Below are positions 1-14,200 of a DNA stretch of 64,000 nt, in pieces. The stretch lies in contig NC_132900.1 in assembly GCF_030463535.1 (NCBI RefSeq), positions 29,779,721-29,843,720 on the forward strand. Reading direction: 5' to 3'. This DNA is from Salminus brasiliensis (taxonomy: Eukaryota; Chordata; Actinopteri; Characiformes; Bryconidae). Position numbers and translations under genes: made by a program. The notes beneath the pieces were generated by a model that had not been told where the DNA came from, made no database searches, and worked only from the letters and a program-made list of their open reading frames with translations. The first letter of the stretch is position 1, and each line of letters opens with the position of its first letter.

Positions 1-370
1 CCAAGATATTTTTCCTTGCCTTCTTTCTGCCAGTTTCCCCAGAAAATTCATCCTTTACCAGTATGAATTTGACCAAATTACAATGCCATCAAACCTCTGA
101 GGTGTTTTTCATTGCTTTTCTCTCTGCCATTCATTCTTGCTCTCCATCATTCTCTCTCACAGTGTCCTTTTCAGCTTCTCCAAAGCACACTTTACCGGTA
201 TGAATTTTATGACTGGCAAAGTCAAATTACAATGCTATCAAACCTCCAAAATATTTTCCCTTGCTTTCTTTCTGCCAGTTTCCATTCTCTCACTTCCTCC
301 TTCTCTCAGACACCTTTCCTTCCTCTTCACTTTCTTCAGAGCAGCTTTTACCAGTATGAATTTTGTGCCC
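1..370. repeat. Degenerate tandem repeat, about 145-bp period, three copies
   Basis: Three diverged copies of a T/C-rich segment start near 1, 99 and 246. Each carries a ttgctttctttctgccagt-like block followed by a ccagtatgaattt block (near 58, 196 and 350), and the first two also share attacaatgc.atcaaacctc. The short open frames across it are by-products of the pyrimidine-rich composition. It lies upstream of the tagln promoter and may continue left of the window. Confidence 0.7.
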
Positions 371-571
371 CTTTTCCCCCTCGTTTTCTTCCTGCCAGTA
401 GCCCTTCTTTCTTTTTCCCCTCCCCATTTTCCCCTCTGCCATCTATCCCAAGGCCCCGCATGCCTCCGTCCTCCTCTTGCCTAAGCTGATGAAGTGCTGT
501 GGTGAGGTATTTGGAGAATTCTTCTTCTGACCAAACCAAAAAGTCTTCTCGCTCACTTCCCAAAGCTCTTT

Positions 572-581
572 CCAAATAAGG
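572..581 (+). promoter_or_regulatory. tagln: Distal CArG box (SRF site) of tagln
   Basis: CCAAATAAGG is a perfect CC(A/T)6GG serum response factor site. It lies 127 bp upstream of a second perfect CArG box, a spacing very close to that of the two CArG elements of the mammalian SM22-alpha promoter. By homology it should drive SRF/myocardin-dependent smooth-muscle expression; that function is inferred. Confidence 0.8.
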
Positions 582-698
582 CTTCCCTTCTTCAACAGAG
601 GGAGGAGGGGGGGGGAAAAGAGAAAGCACGAAGCGCAGGGCGGACAGTGGGAGGGAGGGAGTGCCGGAGAGGAAGGGTTAGAGGGAAAAAGGCCATGT

Positions 699-708
699 CC
701 TTTTAAGG
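699..708 (+). promoter_or_regulatory. tagln: Proximal CArG box (SRF site) of tagln
   Basis: CCTTTTAAGG is a perfect and palindromic CArG box about 190 bp upstream of the estimated transcription start. With the box at 572 it forms the paired SRF arrangement typical of smooth-muscle contractile genes. Confidence 0.82.
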
Positions 709-856
709 CTACGGTTTCCTTTTCTCTCTCGCTCGCTCTCGCTCTCTCTCTCTCTCCATCGGCAGCGCCGCTCTGTTGCTAGTTCTCTAATGGTGAAGTC
801 ATTGCGGCTCTCCTACTTTTGAGCCTGCTCTTCTCGGAGGGAGGACTCTACAGCCA

Positions 857-863
857 CATAAAA
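857..863 (+). promoter_or_regulatory. tagln: Putative TATA-like element of tagln
   Basis: CATAAAA precedes a short non-coding exon whose splice donor is at 969/970. If used, transcription would start near 885-890. The element is a variant TATA sequence and the start site is not proven. Confidence 0.45.
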
Positions 864-887
864 CACTCCCGCCCAGAGTCGCACGCA

Positions 888-969
888 CACTTACACACTT
901 ACATACACACACACACACTCCTTCCGGACTGCGCGGAGGACAGAGACTTCATCCTAATCCTAATCCACA
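888..969 (+). other. tagln: Non-coding first exon of tagln (approximate 5' end)
   Basis: The segment is CA-rich, contains no ATG and ends at a strong donor (CCACA|GTGAGT). TAGLN genes in other vertebrates begin with a non-coding exon followed by a long first intron, which fits the layout here. The 5' end is an estimate from the TATA-like element. Confidence 0.6.
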
Positions 970-3900
970 GTGAGTACGCCTTGCTTATCATCATCTTCTC
1001 AGATGGAGATGCTTCAGGGTCATAGAAAGTCATGCCTGTTGAGATCCTAGGCCGGGGCGGACACCTATCTATCAGGTCTATCCAACCTTCAACCTTCAAA
1101 GGGAACCAAAAAGGGCTTTCTGGAGTGATGCCATAGTAGAACCATAGGTTTGGTTCCCTGAAGGTACTTTATTAAGGTACCTTTATGGAACCATAAGAGG
1201 TTCTTTCATTGCATCACTCTTTTTTTAGACTTGTTTTTGGAGTGTAGGTCATTCTGGGTTCTCATGTTCTGCGAATGTTGATGCTCCATGTGAACAGTCC
1301 TTAACACTGTGCGGTGGTGGTATGAGGTGGTGAACGGCAGCTTCTCTGAAGACCTCCTATTCCTAGTAAGAGCGAAAAAAAGACTAACAGGGATAAATGG
1401 GGAAAAAAATAATCAATCATTTGAAGCCGTGAAGATGGACACATTTACAGGTGAATCAGTACTGTCAGAACTGAATGTTGGACAGGTTTGAACAATAGGC
1501 TGTATTGGAGCCAAAGCCCAGAGGGACACTGGCGCTACTGTTCTGCTAGGCTTGACTTTTTTTAAGTGCGTCAGTGATGATTATCCTCAGAACAGCCTCT
1601 AAAATGGCAACTTTACAGGAGCAGCAAAAAACCTTCTTAACTTTCAATGGAAGTCAATGTAAAAAAGATTTGATCCCAGGTCACTTTGGAGCATTTCTAT
1701 CTGTCCGTTACTCCTGAAGTTTTTACACAATTTAAGGACCAACTGTCCATTTCATAATAAGGCAAAAAGTTAAAAACTGCAAAACTGGAGATACCAGGTT
1801 TTTGGATGACCTTAGCTATCATCAAACAGTATAATTATCCCTACTGTGTAAGATATGCAGTGAGTACGAGACTCGGGACGCTGACAGCTCTCAGATGTTA
1901 AGAAATACAGTCTAGCAGCTACGGTGATAAACACGCCTTTGGGCCCGAATGCAAATCGACTGCCATAAAAGGGCCTTAAACAGGAATACACGCATTTGCC
2001 ACTGAGGCCCGGTCCACTCTCCTGACACATCCAGCCACAGGCACTCGGTGCATCAGCGCTCGGCGTGCAGTGTACAGAACAGACCAGCTAATGTAAACCT
2101 TACAGCACTTCAGAACCTTTGAGAAGTGGACCCCGTAGATTTACATACGGGTCAGCCGTACTGACCTCTACCGGCGTTGTAGAGCTGCTTGGAGGAGACG
2201 TTTAAAGGGCCCATGTTCTGTAGTTTTCTTGTATAATAAGCTTTATTTTTAATGGACATTTTCACTGCTATATGTAAATGCCCTGTTTTCTGATTGGTTG
2301 CCGTGTACTGTGCCTCCAGGATAGAACATACTATTAAAGATAAGGATCTATAAATTGTAATTATTATAAGTAATTATAATTACAATGTTTTAATAATATT
2401 AACAATAAAATCAATTAATCATAATAAATTCTATTGATTAAATAAGAATTTAAGTATTGATTATGGTGCAAATATGTTTTTATTTAATAAAAAAACATTG
2501 GGCTTAAAATTTGATTTATTGAATTAAAATCAAATAAATATGTAGATTAAATCATTTAATTATGAATTGTTAATTAATGATTATTTTGATTACTATTGTA
2601 ATTACAAAAATAAATATATTAATTAAATAATTAATTGTTAAAGTTAATTATTGATTTTTGTTGCTAAGTAAATAATTAATAATTGAGCCTTATTTATTAT
2701 TCAATTAAAATAAAATAGTATTTTATGTTTGTGTTATGTTTTGTGTTTATGTTTATGTTTGATTAATTAAATCATATTTCAGTTATTGTTTATGCTGCTC
2801 AGTAAATTGTTAATAACATAAATGAAATAATTGAATGATTATTATTGTTATGTTTCACTGAATTAGAATAATACCTAAACAATATATATAGAATATTCAT
2901 GTAATTATTGATGATGTACCCAGGTTTTTATGGTGTGTTCTAAAGTGTTTCCAAATACACATATTTGATCAACTACAAATAAACTATGCAAAGCCTTTGG
3001 AAAGTTGTGACATCACAACCATGATTCATTCCAAACAGGCGGCTTGGTTTCCATGTAAGGGCCGGGGTACGAATGGTATGTTGTAAAACCACAACCCTGT
3101 TCAAACTCTTTCATATAAAAAAAAAGGTCCAGTTTCCTCCATACGGACCCTTTAACAGTCGCACAGAATCCAAAGCAGCAGGGAGTGTCCCGAGATTTAG
3201 AGGAGCTACTCTGAAGTATTTCAGGCGTCCTTCTGAAGATCTACGCAGACTTCAAATTACAAGTCTTCAGGCCAGCAGTGGACTGCTTTTCTTTTTCTTA
3301 AAGAGCTACATCAGCAGAAACCACATGTAGGAGGTTTACACAGAGCATGAATACCTGAAAGGTGCCAGGAGCTCAGAGGGGCTGGTGGCTAGACAGTAGC
3401 GCTGGGTCGGCTGGGCAGGAGGGCTGGCAGATAAAGCTGCTGGCTAGCTCTGCGGCTGCAGCTCACAGATGACGCGTTTAGCTCATGTTTTCAGTCACAG
3501 TTCGCAGATCAGACTCCAGAGCTGTTTCCCGTCCTCCTTCCTCTGGCACGGCTGGCAGCTGCCCAGTCTGCTGCCATGGCAGCGGTGAAAAAAAACAAGG
3601 CAATAAAATTAGGGATTGGAGAAAGGGAGGGATAAAGTTTCAGACATTCTTATTCTCTCGCTCTCTCGCTCACAAAAATACACAATGAGAACCACTTCCA
3701 AACCCAACAGGACCGGCCCGGACCTCTGTTTTCCTTTCTGCTCATGCTTATAAGAAGGGAGAGGAATGTGGGGAAGTGGTGTTAATCACAGAACTCAGAT
3801 TTAATATCTGGATCATTAGAACTGGACACTCGGACGATCCACAATTTTTAGATAACTGCAATAGATAATCCATGTGCTTTGTGATCGATCGATAGATAGA

Positions 3901-4316
3901 TCGATAGATTGACAGACAGATAGACAGCTAAATCAAACAGGCTAGGTACTTCGACTTTTATACAGACACATATCTTAACTTTATAGACAAACTAGCTACT
4001 ATTTAGCTTTATCCTCATATATAACTTCAACAAGCTAGTTAGCATTATATATATATATATATATATTCAAACCGAGCTCGCTAGTTAGCTTTCTAAATGT
4101 GAAGACATGCAGGCCGACATACGTAAATATCTAAATCACACTAAACTAGTTACCTTTCAGATATCGAAATCAGACTAGCTAGCTAGATTGATCAAACGAG
4201 CTAGGTAGTTAGGCTTATTGTTATATCTAATTCCAACAAGCTAGTTAGAACTTTATAGATGTATATTAAAATCAAAACAGCTTCAACATTCTTGATTTAT
4301 ATATATATATATATAT

Positions 4317-4460
4317 CAGACTAGCTACTTTGCTTTATAGATTGATTTTAAACTCAAACTAGCTTAGCTTTATAGATAGTTTACATATATATATAAACTA
4401 TTTATAAAGCTAAGCTAGTTTGAGTTTAAAATCAATCTATAAAGCAAAGTAGCTAGTCTG
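4317..4460. repeat. Near-perfect 67-bp-arm inverted repeat (hairpin) in tagln intron 1
   Basis: Arm 4,317-4,383 and arm 4,394-4,460 are reverse complements with one difference, which becomes a G:U pair if the + strand (tagln sense) is transcribed. The loop is 10 nt of TA-rich sequence. TA microsatellites flank both arms. It may be a recent inverted duplication or a snap-back element, and could extrude as a cruciform. Confidence 0.9.
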
Positions 4461-4465
4461 ATTTT

Positions 4466-4475
<10 letters not shown>

Positions 4476-4512
<37 letters not shown>
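4476..4512. repeat. (TA)n microsatellite grading into (CA)n
   Basis: An uninterrupted TA run is followed by acacaca/tacaca units to about 4,545. It adjoins the right arm of the hairpin at 4,317-4,460. Confidence 0.9.
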
Positions 4513-4520
<8 letters not shown>

Positions 4521-6567
4521 TACACACACATACACATATATATAGATATAGATACTAGTTAGCTTTATAGATAGACGGAGAGATAGACAACTGTAGATAG
4601 ATGTACCATCCTTATTACTGTATTGTATTAATGTGCTGTATTGTGTAACTGCCACTGGTTGCTAAATTCCCTTTGGAATCAGTAAAGTCTCTGTCTGTCT
4701 ATCTATATCTGAATTAAACTAGCTAATTAGCTTTATACATAGACAGACAAATAGACAAGCAAACAAGCCAGTGAGTATTTTTTTTAGCATGTGCTGTTTC
4801 AGCAGCCTTAAACTAAACCTGAAATCAAAACGAACCTCTACAATACTTTTCAATTAAATTTCAATTTTAGAATTTGATGATTTTGAACAATGAGGTCATC
4901 GAGCTTCAGCAGACGGGGAAGATAGCGTTAACCAATAACATCACACGATCGTCAAGAGAAAATTTAGCTTAGACACCCTCCCTGACTCCCTTAGACCACC
5001 GCTCACTGACTTTAGCTCTAAAGGCTGTCGAGGTAAGTATAGGTTAAACTACAGCACGGCCATTTGTGGGGATTGTGGTTGTGACATCACAACCATGATG
5101 AATTCAGTACAGCTTATGTTTTTGTCTAAAGACTAGCAGGAGAACGTTGAGCTCTGAGAAGCTTCAAATTTATATTCTCTACAGTTTTAATGTACAGCAC
5201 CCAAAAAGGGTTCTTTGACTTGCAGCAGTAGTGGAACCCTTTTTGATGCTACATAAGGTTCTTTAAAGAAACATCTACACGGGGTTCCTTGTATTTGAAG
5301 AATGCTTCAACCAGGCAAGGAACCATCTAAGCATTTGACTGGTTCTTTGCCTGGAGGGTAGAAAGTTAAGGCACATATCTAGTACAACCCAGTACACACA
5401 AAATAACACAGTCTGGCCGGTTCTCTGCTGGTTCCATACTGAGCTGTGGCTTGACCGCAGAACACAGACTAAATCCTGTACTCTCTTTTATATTAATTTG
5501 TCAATTTATTTATATTAAGGTGTCAATAAAGGTTCTCTTGAACCACATTTGGTTCGCTAAAGAACCCAACTGTCCAGAACCACATACAGACATGTTTTAA
5601 GACTTCGAGGCATGGGCCGCTTGGTTTCAGACTTGAGAACGCCCATCTCGTAGGGCATGGTGATCTTGAGCAACTCCAAAAGGTTTGACCTCCGTCTTCT
5701 TGCACACCTCTAACTTCCAGGCCCAGAGAGTGGTGGTGTCCAGACATCGAGATGGCAGCACAGGTGACAGTGCTGCTGACTCTACAGAGTTGCTACTGTG
5801 TGTGCTTGGCTGGGAGTGGGAAATCTGGAGATGTGGACGTGTACGAGTGTGTCTGTGCTGCCTCTGGAGCTTCCATTGCACACCCTGGACATAAGCTCGA
5901 GCTCAAATATTGAAAAATGAAGAATTCGGATGCAGTTCATTTGAAAACCAACCAAAACTATGAGCTGGAACGGTGTGCAGATGAAAGCTCCTCAAGGCTA
6001 AGATGCTGGGGGTGTAATGAGGCCTTATAAAGTCACCTGGCATTTTGCAAGACCACACTGGTTCCATGCATGCTTTGTGTGAAGGAAGGGGGAAAAAACA
6101 TTGCTTTTGAGCTTTTTTTTGTTTGTTTTTAATGTGGCAGAGCTTTGCGTTGGCATTGTTGGCTGTTTTTCGCTAGCCTGGGACTGGCTTTTGGCTCGAG
6201 AGTATCTGTGTTTCAGCAGAGAAGAACCTGGGACTGGGACGCCGCTCGGGACGCCACTGTTCCAACACCCTGCTAACTGAATGCTTTCTTTTACAGTTAT
6301 TGTTCTAAGCAAATTAAGATGCAAATGTTTTATGTACACATTAGTCAGTGATGGCTTTCAGCTAGCACGTTCATCTCCACATGAACAACAGTAGAGATGA
6401 CCTCTAGAAGCCGGTTTGTACACACTTCATAGCGTAGACAAACAAACAAGCAAGCAGTCCCTCCAAATCATCAAACATCGTTTCAAAAGCTGAACCATGC
6501 TTTGTGGCTTTCCTCTCACTCATCATCTCCTTTCTCATCCCACTGTGTGGAGCAGGGAACTCCAGGC

Positions 6568-8441
<1,874 letters not shown>

Positions 8442-8985
8442 ACACACTCGCTTCTCCATTTCCACGTACCCCCTTCCATCCCCCATCCCCTTTCGACCCC
8501 TCAGAGCCTCTCTTTCTTTCAAATTAAGCCCGGCCACAATGAGTCTTATGAGTTTACCCCACCCAGTGCAGACAAGAACAGAACCAGCATCACCAATTAT
8601 GTTTAAAAAAAAAAACACACCACACACACACACATTTGCATTCATGCAAAATTCTAAACAGGTCCAACATCGCTGATGTAGGTCTGGGACGCCAAGCTGA
8701 GTCTGCAAGTCCTCACGAACGATTGTGTTTAATTGCAAATGCTGAATAAATCCCAGCTTGACAATGCAGCACATGAATTTTGTAAAACCTAGGTTGTGGC
8801 TTATGTGTGCTGATGTTCTCCGCAAGACCCAACTTTGGTAACATCAAAATAAAGAGAATCTGTGACCGACACAACTTCATTCCAAGGGTTGCAATCATTT
8901 AGAAGTCTGCAAAAAAAAAAAAAAAAAAAAAGGTTTCTTTGGTGATGAAAGCTAAACCTAAATAAAGCTATGCAAAAAAGTGAGT
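8442..8985 (+). other. tagln: tagln 3' UTR with two AATAAA signals
   Basis: Candidate polyadenylation signals lie at 8848-8853 and 8961-8966, separated by an A-run at 8911-8931. The short open frames here have no recognisable content. Confidence 0.7.
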
Positions 8986-9522
8986 TATTGTAAGATTGGA
9001 ATTTGTAATTTCTAAAATGTGAGGCTGATTCGCCGCCTGATGCACAGCACAGGTGCGGCCTTGTATTTTTGTATTTTGTCTAATTAAAGGATGACTCAAA
9101 AAGAGACTTTACTGCTCTTTCTTAAGACGAGGTGTCACAGATCGGCCTAAGCATGAAGGTCAGGAGTGGGCAACTCTTGTCCGGTCCGGTCCAAGATGTA
9201 CAGTGTTTCTAACAGTGGCTAACTGACAGAAAATGTTCCAAACCATAAGAAAATGCTGTATTCTCTGCTGACATTCTCTCTGCTCACATGAAATCTTGTT
9301 CAGAAACCAATCCCCTTTAGTTGGATCTGGAGTCATCATACCTAGCAAAAAACACAAAAGGAATTGGTGCATTCAGAGACTAAAATGCAGGGCTAACTGA
9401 TGTGAAATTATTTAATTATATTAAACATCTATGCAAATCTAAGTCATTTCCAAAGATTGTAGATATTTTTACTTATTTGTTCCCCGATCTGTTACAAAAA
9501 GAGATCCAAACATGTATAAAAA

Positions 9523-9553
<31 letters not shown>

Positions 9554-10260
9554 TAATAAAAAAACAGCCCGCAGTTTGTGCTCTTATACTAGCTTTGTAA
9601 TGGTGAGCAGTGCTTGGACCCCATGTAATTGCCACTGAGCTGTGGCTAAGCCCTTACACTCAGTCAGTGGGCTTTTCTCAATTTTGAAGAAAGGGTCTGT
9701 TAACTGGGTGAAAAATGAGGATAAGCAAAAGAAATTAGTGTAAACTCACCCACCATACCTTCAGAAAAAATAAAAAAGCTCATCAAAAGTTTAGACACCA
9801 TTAAGCTAATGTAAATATAAAGTAAATAAAAGGTGAAGCTCAAAGGAAAGTAGTTTCTCAGAATTTTATTGCTGAACAGTTTCTTCTGGTCATATATAGT
9901 AAAAATGGCTCAGAGTATAGTCAATTTGAGCAACATGGATCAGCAGCTGTCTGTCAGCTTGATTTTACACACTAATGGTAAACAGTGCTTGGACCCCCGA
10001 TGATTGCCACTACTGTGGCTAAGCAGTCTTACTCAAACAATGGGTTCTACCTCAATTTGGCAGGAAATAATCTGTGGATTGGGTGAATAGTGACTGTAAT
10101 ATGCCCCCCCCCCACCTTGACCACCACCCCCACATTCAGAAAATTAAAAACACGGGGCATGGACACCAATTAAAATGGTGAATTTTGCCCAAAACAGAGC
10201 AAATTACAGGTATGTTAAATAAACAAGCCATTGAAAAAAAAAAGATAGGATAGATTCAGC
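8986..10260. other. Intergenic spacer between tagln and pcsk7 3' ends, with a duplicated 120-bp block
   Basis: No gene is seen. Segments 9,598-9,722 and 9,973-10,095 are diverged direct copies sharing agtgcttggacccc, ttgccac and gctgtggctaag. An A/T microsatellite (aata/aat units) lies at 9,520-9,560. Confidence 0.6.
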
Positions 10261-10271
10261 TGACATGTTTT

Positions 10272-10277
10272 TTTATT
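10272..10277 (-). terminator. pcsk7: Candidate pcsk7 polyadenylation signal
   Basis: The minus strand reads AATAAA here, about 760 nt downstream of the pcsk7 stop. It is the clearest signal between the stop codon and the tagln 3' end; a further one lies near 9,865. Confidence 0.5.
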
Positions 10278-11037
10278 GACTTCATTCAGACCAGCTGTTA
10301 ATTACATCTTAATCTTTGGATTTTCACGCATGTTTACATCACCCCAGTAAAAATCTTTTTCATAGAAATCTGGCCATGTAAAATGGTTATAGCTGTATTC
10401 TACAGATACTGTTAATAACGTCATTCCATATTTCCAGCGTAAAAGTTTTAGGAAAAGAAAATTTAAAACCAAAAATGTCGGCTGCATTTAAAAAGAATAA
10501 CCCATTCAATATATTTAGATATATCTAGAATTCAAAAGAACAAAACCTGCAAAATGTATATAATTTAATAAAAATATAGCACTCTCTTACTCACACATAT
10601 CTGAAAGCACACATTCACCCTGCGCGCTCTCATTCACATCCAGTCACACCCACACACTCACCCACACACCAACAATGCTATATGTCGACCTCATAAGCAG
10701 GCTCCTGATCCTGAAGCCAACAAACGGTCCTTCGATTGCTTCTCCTTTGTAATACTTTGTTTAGAGTAGCTTGCATGTGCCCCATGGGACAGCGTGCAAC
10801 TTGCACCCAGCCTTGCTCAGAGGAACCAGTGCAGGAGCACACCAGCTGATCTCAGCTAGAAGGTCCATCCAACCCAAACAAAAATCACAGCAAAAAAGAA
10901 CCACCTTTTGTTCTAGAGTGAGCACTTGAACACTGGCCAGCCTGGAGAGAGGTGCTAGCTCAGCCTGAGTAAGGTGCATGGTTAAAGGTCCAGCTCCTGT
11001 TTATGTTTTTTTTGTGTGTGTGTGTTTCCCCTGAGTG

Positions 11038-11253
11038 TTATGTATCCTCATCATTTGCAATGAGGGGCATTTTGGCCTCCGTGTCCATCACTGGTTGCAT
11101 CTCCAGCATTTGCCCGTCCTTCAGACCAGCAGCCCCGGGCCGAGCCCGTCGAACCCCTCGCCACAGCCCCCGCCAGTTCACGTGGGCCAGGGTCACCTCC
11201 AGGGTGTAGTACAGGGACCAGAAGAGTGCAAAACAGCCCAGGAGCAACAAAGA
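11038..11253 (-). CDS. pcsk7: pcsk7 coding exon 15: transmembrane segment and tail
   Basis: It starts after ctgcag with [20 protein letters not shown] (residues 650-669), a membrane helix aligned with the human LVGCFTVFW region, including a Cys next to the membrane. An Arg-rich juxtamembrane stretch ([12 protein letters not shown]) follows, then a short tail ending at TAA. Confidence 0.93.
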   Translation of the reverse strand, partial: SLLLLGCFALFWSLYYTLEVTLAHVNWRGLWRGVRRARPGAAGLKDGQMLEMQPVMDTEAKMPLIANDEDT

Positions 11254-14200
11254 CTGCAGTATGAGACAGAAAGTAGAGAGCTTACATTTACAATGATATT
11301 TAAAGCATTCGGCAGAGTGACATGAAGAAGTAGGGTTGTCATGATGCCAATTTTAATATATATATATATATTTTTTATACCATGGAAAGCAAACTGCAGG
11401 TCTGCAAGACCAATATCCAGCACAGTTTGGAGATTGTCCTGCTCTTTATGCACCAAAACTAAACCTGGTAATTAACAGAGCTGAATCAGGTGTGTTTGAG
11501 TAGGAAGATCAGCCAACTGTGCTGGACTTCAGCCCTCCCAGTCTGGAGATCACCATTCTTGCTCTACACCAAACAATGCAATAGCAAATAATTAAAAAGT
11601 CATCATTGATTGGCTGTACACTGATTAAGCCCAGACTTGCACTAACTTGCAGTATCAATGGGGACTAAGCAACAGCCTTATGCAGCGTTCGAGTGATGGG
11701 AAACTGGGAAAACCATTGGTTCCACTGGTGAATTGCTCAAACAGCCAATTAAGTGGTATTTACAAGAGGGGATACTCTGGATTCTAGGGGTTTTACAGGA
11801 GTTAAGTTCAGTTTCTAGAGTTTACAAGACATACACAACCTTTTATCTCTTTTTAATATATTTTTAATTAGATTTTTATTATTACACTCCAATATTTTGT
11901 TGACTAACATCAATTGATTTGATATTACACCCACACCATCCCCACTGTGAAACATGGTGGTGGCAGAATCAGTTCAACTCCTTCAGAGTAGTCATAGGTA
12001 TCTTTGTGGCTTACATCACAAATGCTGTTTTAATGCTCTTCACATTGTGAAATTTCAGACTCCTCTGGAAGCTTATCAAACTCATCAAACACGAATCATA
12101 GATAGAATGAAAAAGGCATACCTTGAGGCTATTGGAGGTAAATGGGCTCACTATCTCTGGAGGAATGTCTAAGCCAGGAGGGCAGGGCAGCGAGAAATTG
12201 CTGTGCAGATACTGCCCATTCATAGCCTCTTCCACGAGTCTGTCAATCAACAAACACAACCCAGTCACAGAGAGCTAAAAATAGAGCTGGGGAACACTTG
12301 AGAACACCAAAAACGCAGACATTCCTGATTTAACAAGTCTAGATAGAAGGAAAACAGGTCAAACAGCCGCGGTGGTCAAAAACAGTACTGCCCTGAACAC
12401 TCGGAGCATGCAATCAGAGGCAAACATATTCAATAAGAAGGGTTCAGCTGCAAACTTTCACTGTAGAACAGCATGATGTGGACAAAATAACCTACTGCGA
12501 ACACATTGCTGCATACACTATATGGACAAAAGTATTGGGACACCTGCTCATTGATTGTTTCTATTGAGTGAAGGGTATTCTACTTTTGTTGGAGTAACTG
12601 TCTCTAGTGACCAGGGGGGAAGCTTTCTACTACATTTTGGAGGAGTATTGCTGATCCATGATTCCAGAAAACACATATAGTTCCACTGCTCCACAGCTCA
12701 ATGCTGGGGGCTTAATACTCCTCTAGCCCATGCCTGGCATTAGGCACGGGACAATAGGCTCATGTTGATCTGCTCTATCGGGGTGTCCACAAACATTTGG
12801 ACATGTAGTGTATTCATTCAAAGTGGTTCAGCTGCAAATGGTCAGTGCCAAACTGCACGATTTGGACAAAATAAGCAACTGTGAATGCACTGCTACAGGT
12901 TGCATTGGTGAACCTGAACCAAAGGCAATTTGGATGAGATCAGCCTTTACTTTGTGTTGGCATACCTGAATACCCTGATTCACTGAAATACCCAAAGAAT
13001 ATCAGTCATTGGTAAAGATGCCCACATCACATCGACATTTAATAAGCGGTCAGAAGCTCATTGGCATATTTAGTGGTTGAGACTGGGCCATTTATAAAGA
13101 CATTGCCCTAGCTCAGCGGTGATCTGACCGAGCAATGATCATGATTAGTGCTTTGTACCACACCTCTGTCTGTTCAGCACTTCCTGGAAGGATATAGACG
13201 AGCCGTACAGAGTGAGCTTCCAATGCTTCAAAGTGCCCAGAGCAAGGGCAGCCTCTCCTGGAAAAGGAACAAACTCTCGTAAACCCAAGGAGCACAGGAA
13301 GAAATATTATACTTCATAAAACCCATATGTTTAAAAAAAAAACTTTAAAAAATCTGCTTACTATGGTCAGTGACATTGAGGCTGTACTGGCCCTCGGCTT
13401 GCTCTCCCCAGCACCGTACAGTGGAGAAGGTCCAGTCTGTGAAGCCGGAGGAATCTCTGTTTAAGACAACAACAATGGGCCTCATTAATCAAGCAATGTC
13501 TTCTAAAAACCCACTTTTAAGTTTTTACATTTTAGATTATGACTATCATCAGTGTTTTCTTATCTGAAGACAAGGGGATCCATCATTATAAGAGCATAAG
13601 AGCTCTGAACAATTCTGCTCATTTAAAACACATCATGAATCTGACTTAGACTTTGGCCTCTTTTTCACTGCAGGGCCAAATGGTTACTAAGGCCACGTCG
13701 TACCGTTCCACGCCAGTGTGGAGCCGTAAGACCAGCTACGGCTTCTTTTACTATTGGCTGATTTGCTAAATCGCACAGGCCGCATCTCAGTTCTAGGCTA
13801 CTGTACCTAATATAATGCTAGCTAACTTACTGAAGCCGTAACTCATCTGTTAGCATAAACCGCACTTGTCTCAAATAATAATAAGTGTGTGCCGATTTAG
13901 CACTACGCTAACGGATATCTATAGCCGTAGTCCTGGCATGAAAGGTGATGTACAGTCACAGTTCTTAGTGAAGAGCACGACTGATGAGGTTTCGGGTGGG
14001 CTTGTGTCTTTTCCAAGAGGGTCCAGCCCAGCTCTTGAAAGTGCACTGCCCTTCAGAGCAGAGCGTCAACCCATCCTAGGTTCATGAACTCCCTATAGGG
14101 TGAAAAGGTCACTATTTTGATGGCAGGCATTTACAAAAGCATGAACAGGTGGTGCAATCAGTGCAATCTGCCCATTAACACACTAATCTGGTAGCCCAGG

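Larger units (their letters stand above)
970..6555 (+). other. tagln: tagln intron 1 (5.6 kb)
   Basis: The intron runs from donor GTGAGT at 970 to acceptor gtgtggagcag at 6555. It holds a very AT-rich block (2,330-2,900), GATA/GACA-type microsatellite (3,880-3,930), a long hairpin (4,317-4,460) next to TA repeats, and copies of a dispersed repeat rich in 'aaccatt/aagggttcttt' words near 1,095-1,215 and 5,200-5,345. The phrase gacatcacaaccatgat occurs near 3,010 and again near 5,085. I see no coding exon in it. Confidence 0.7.
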
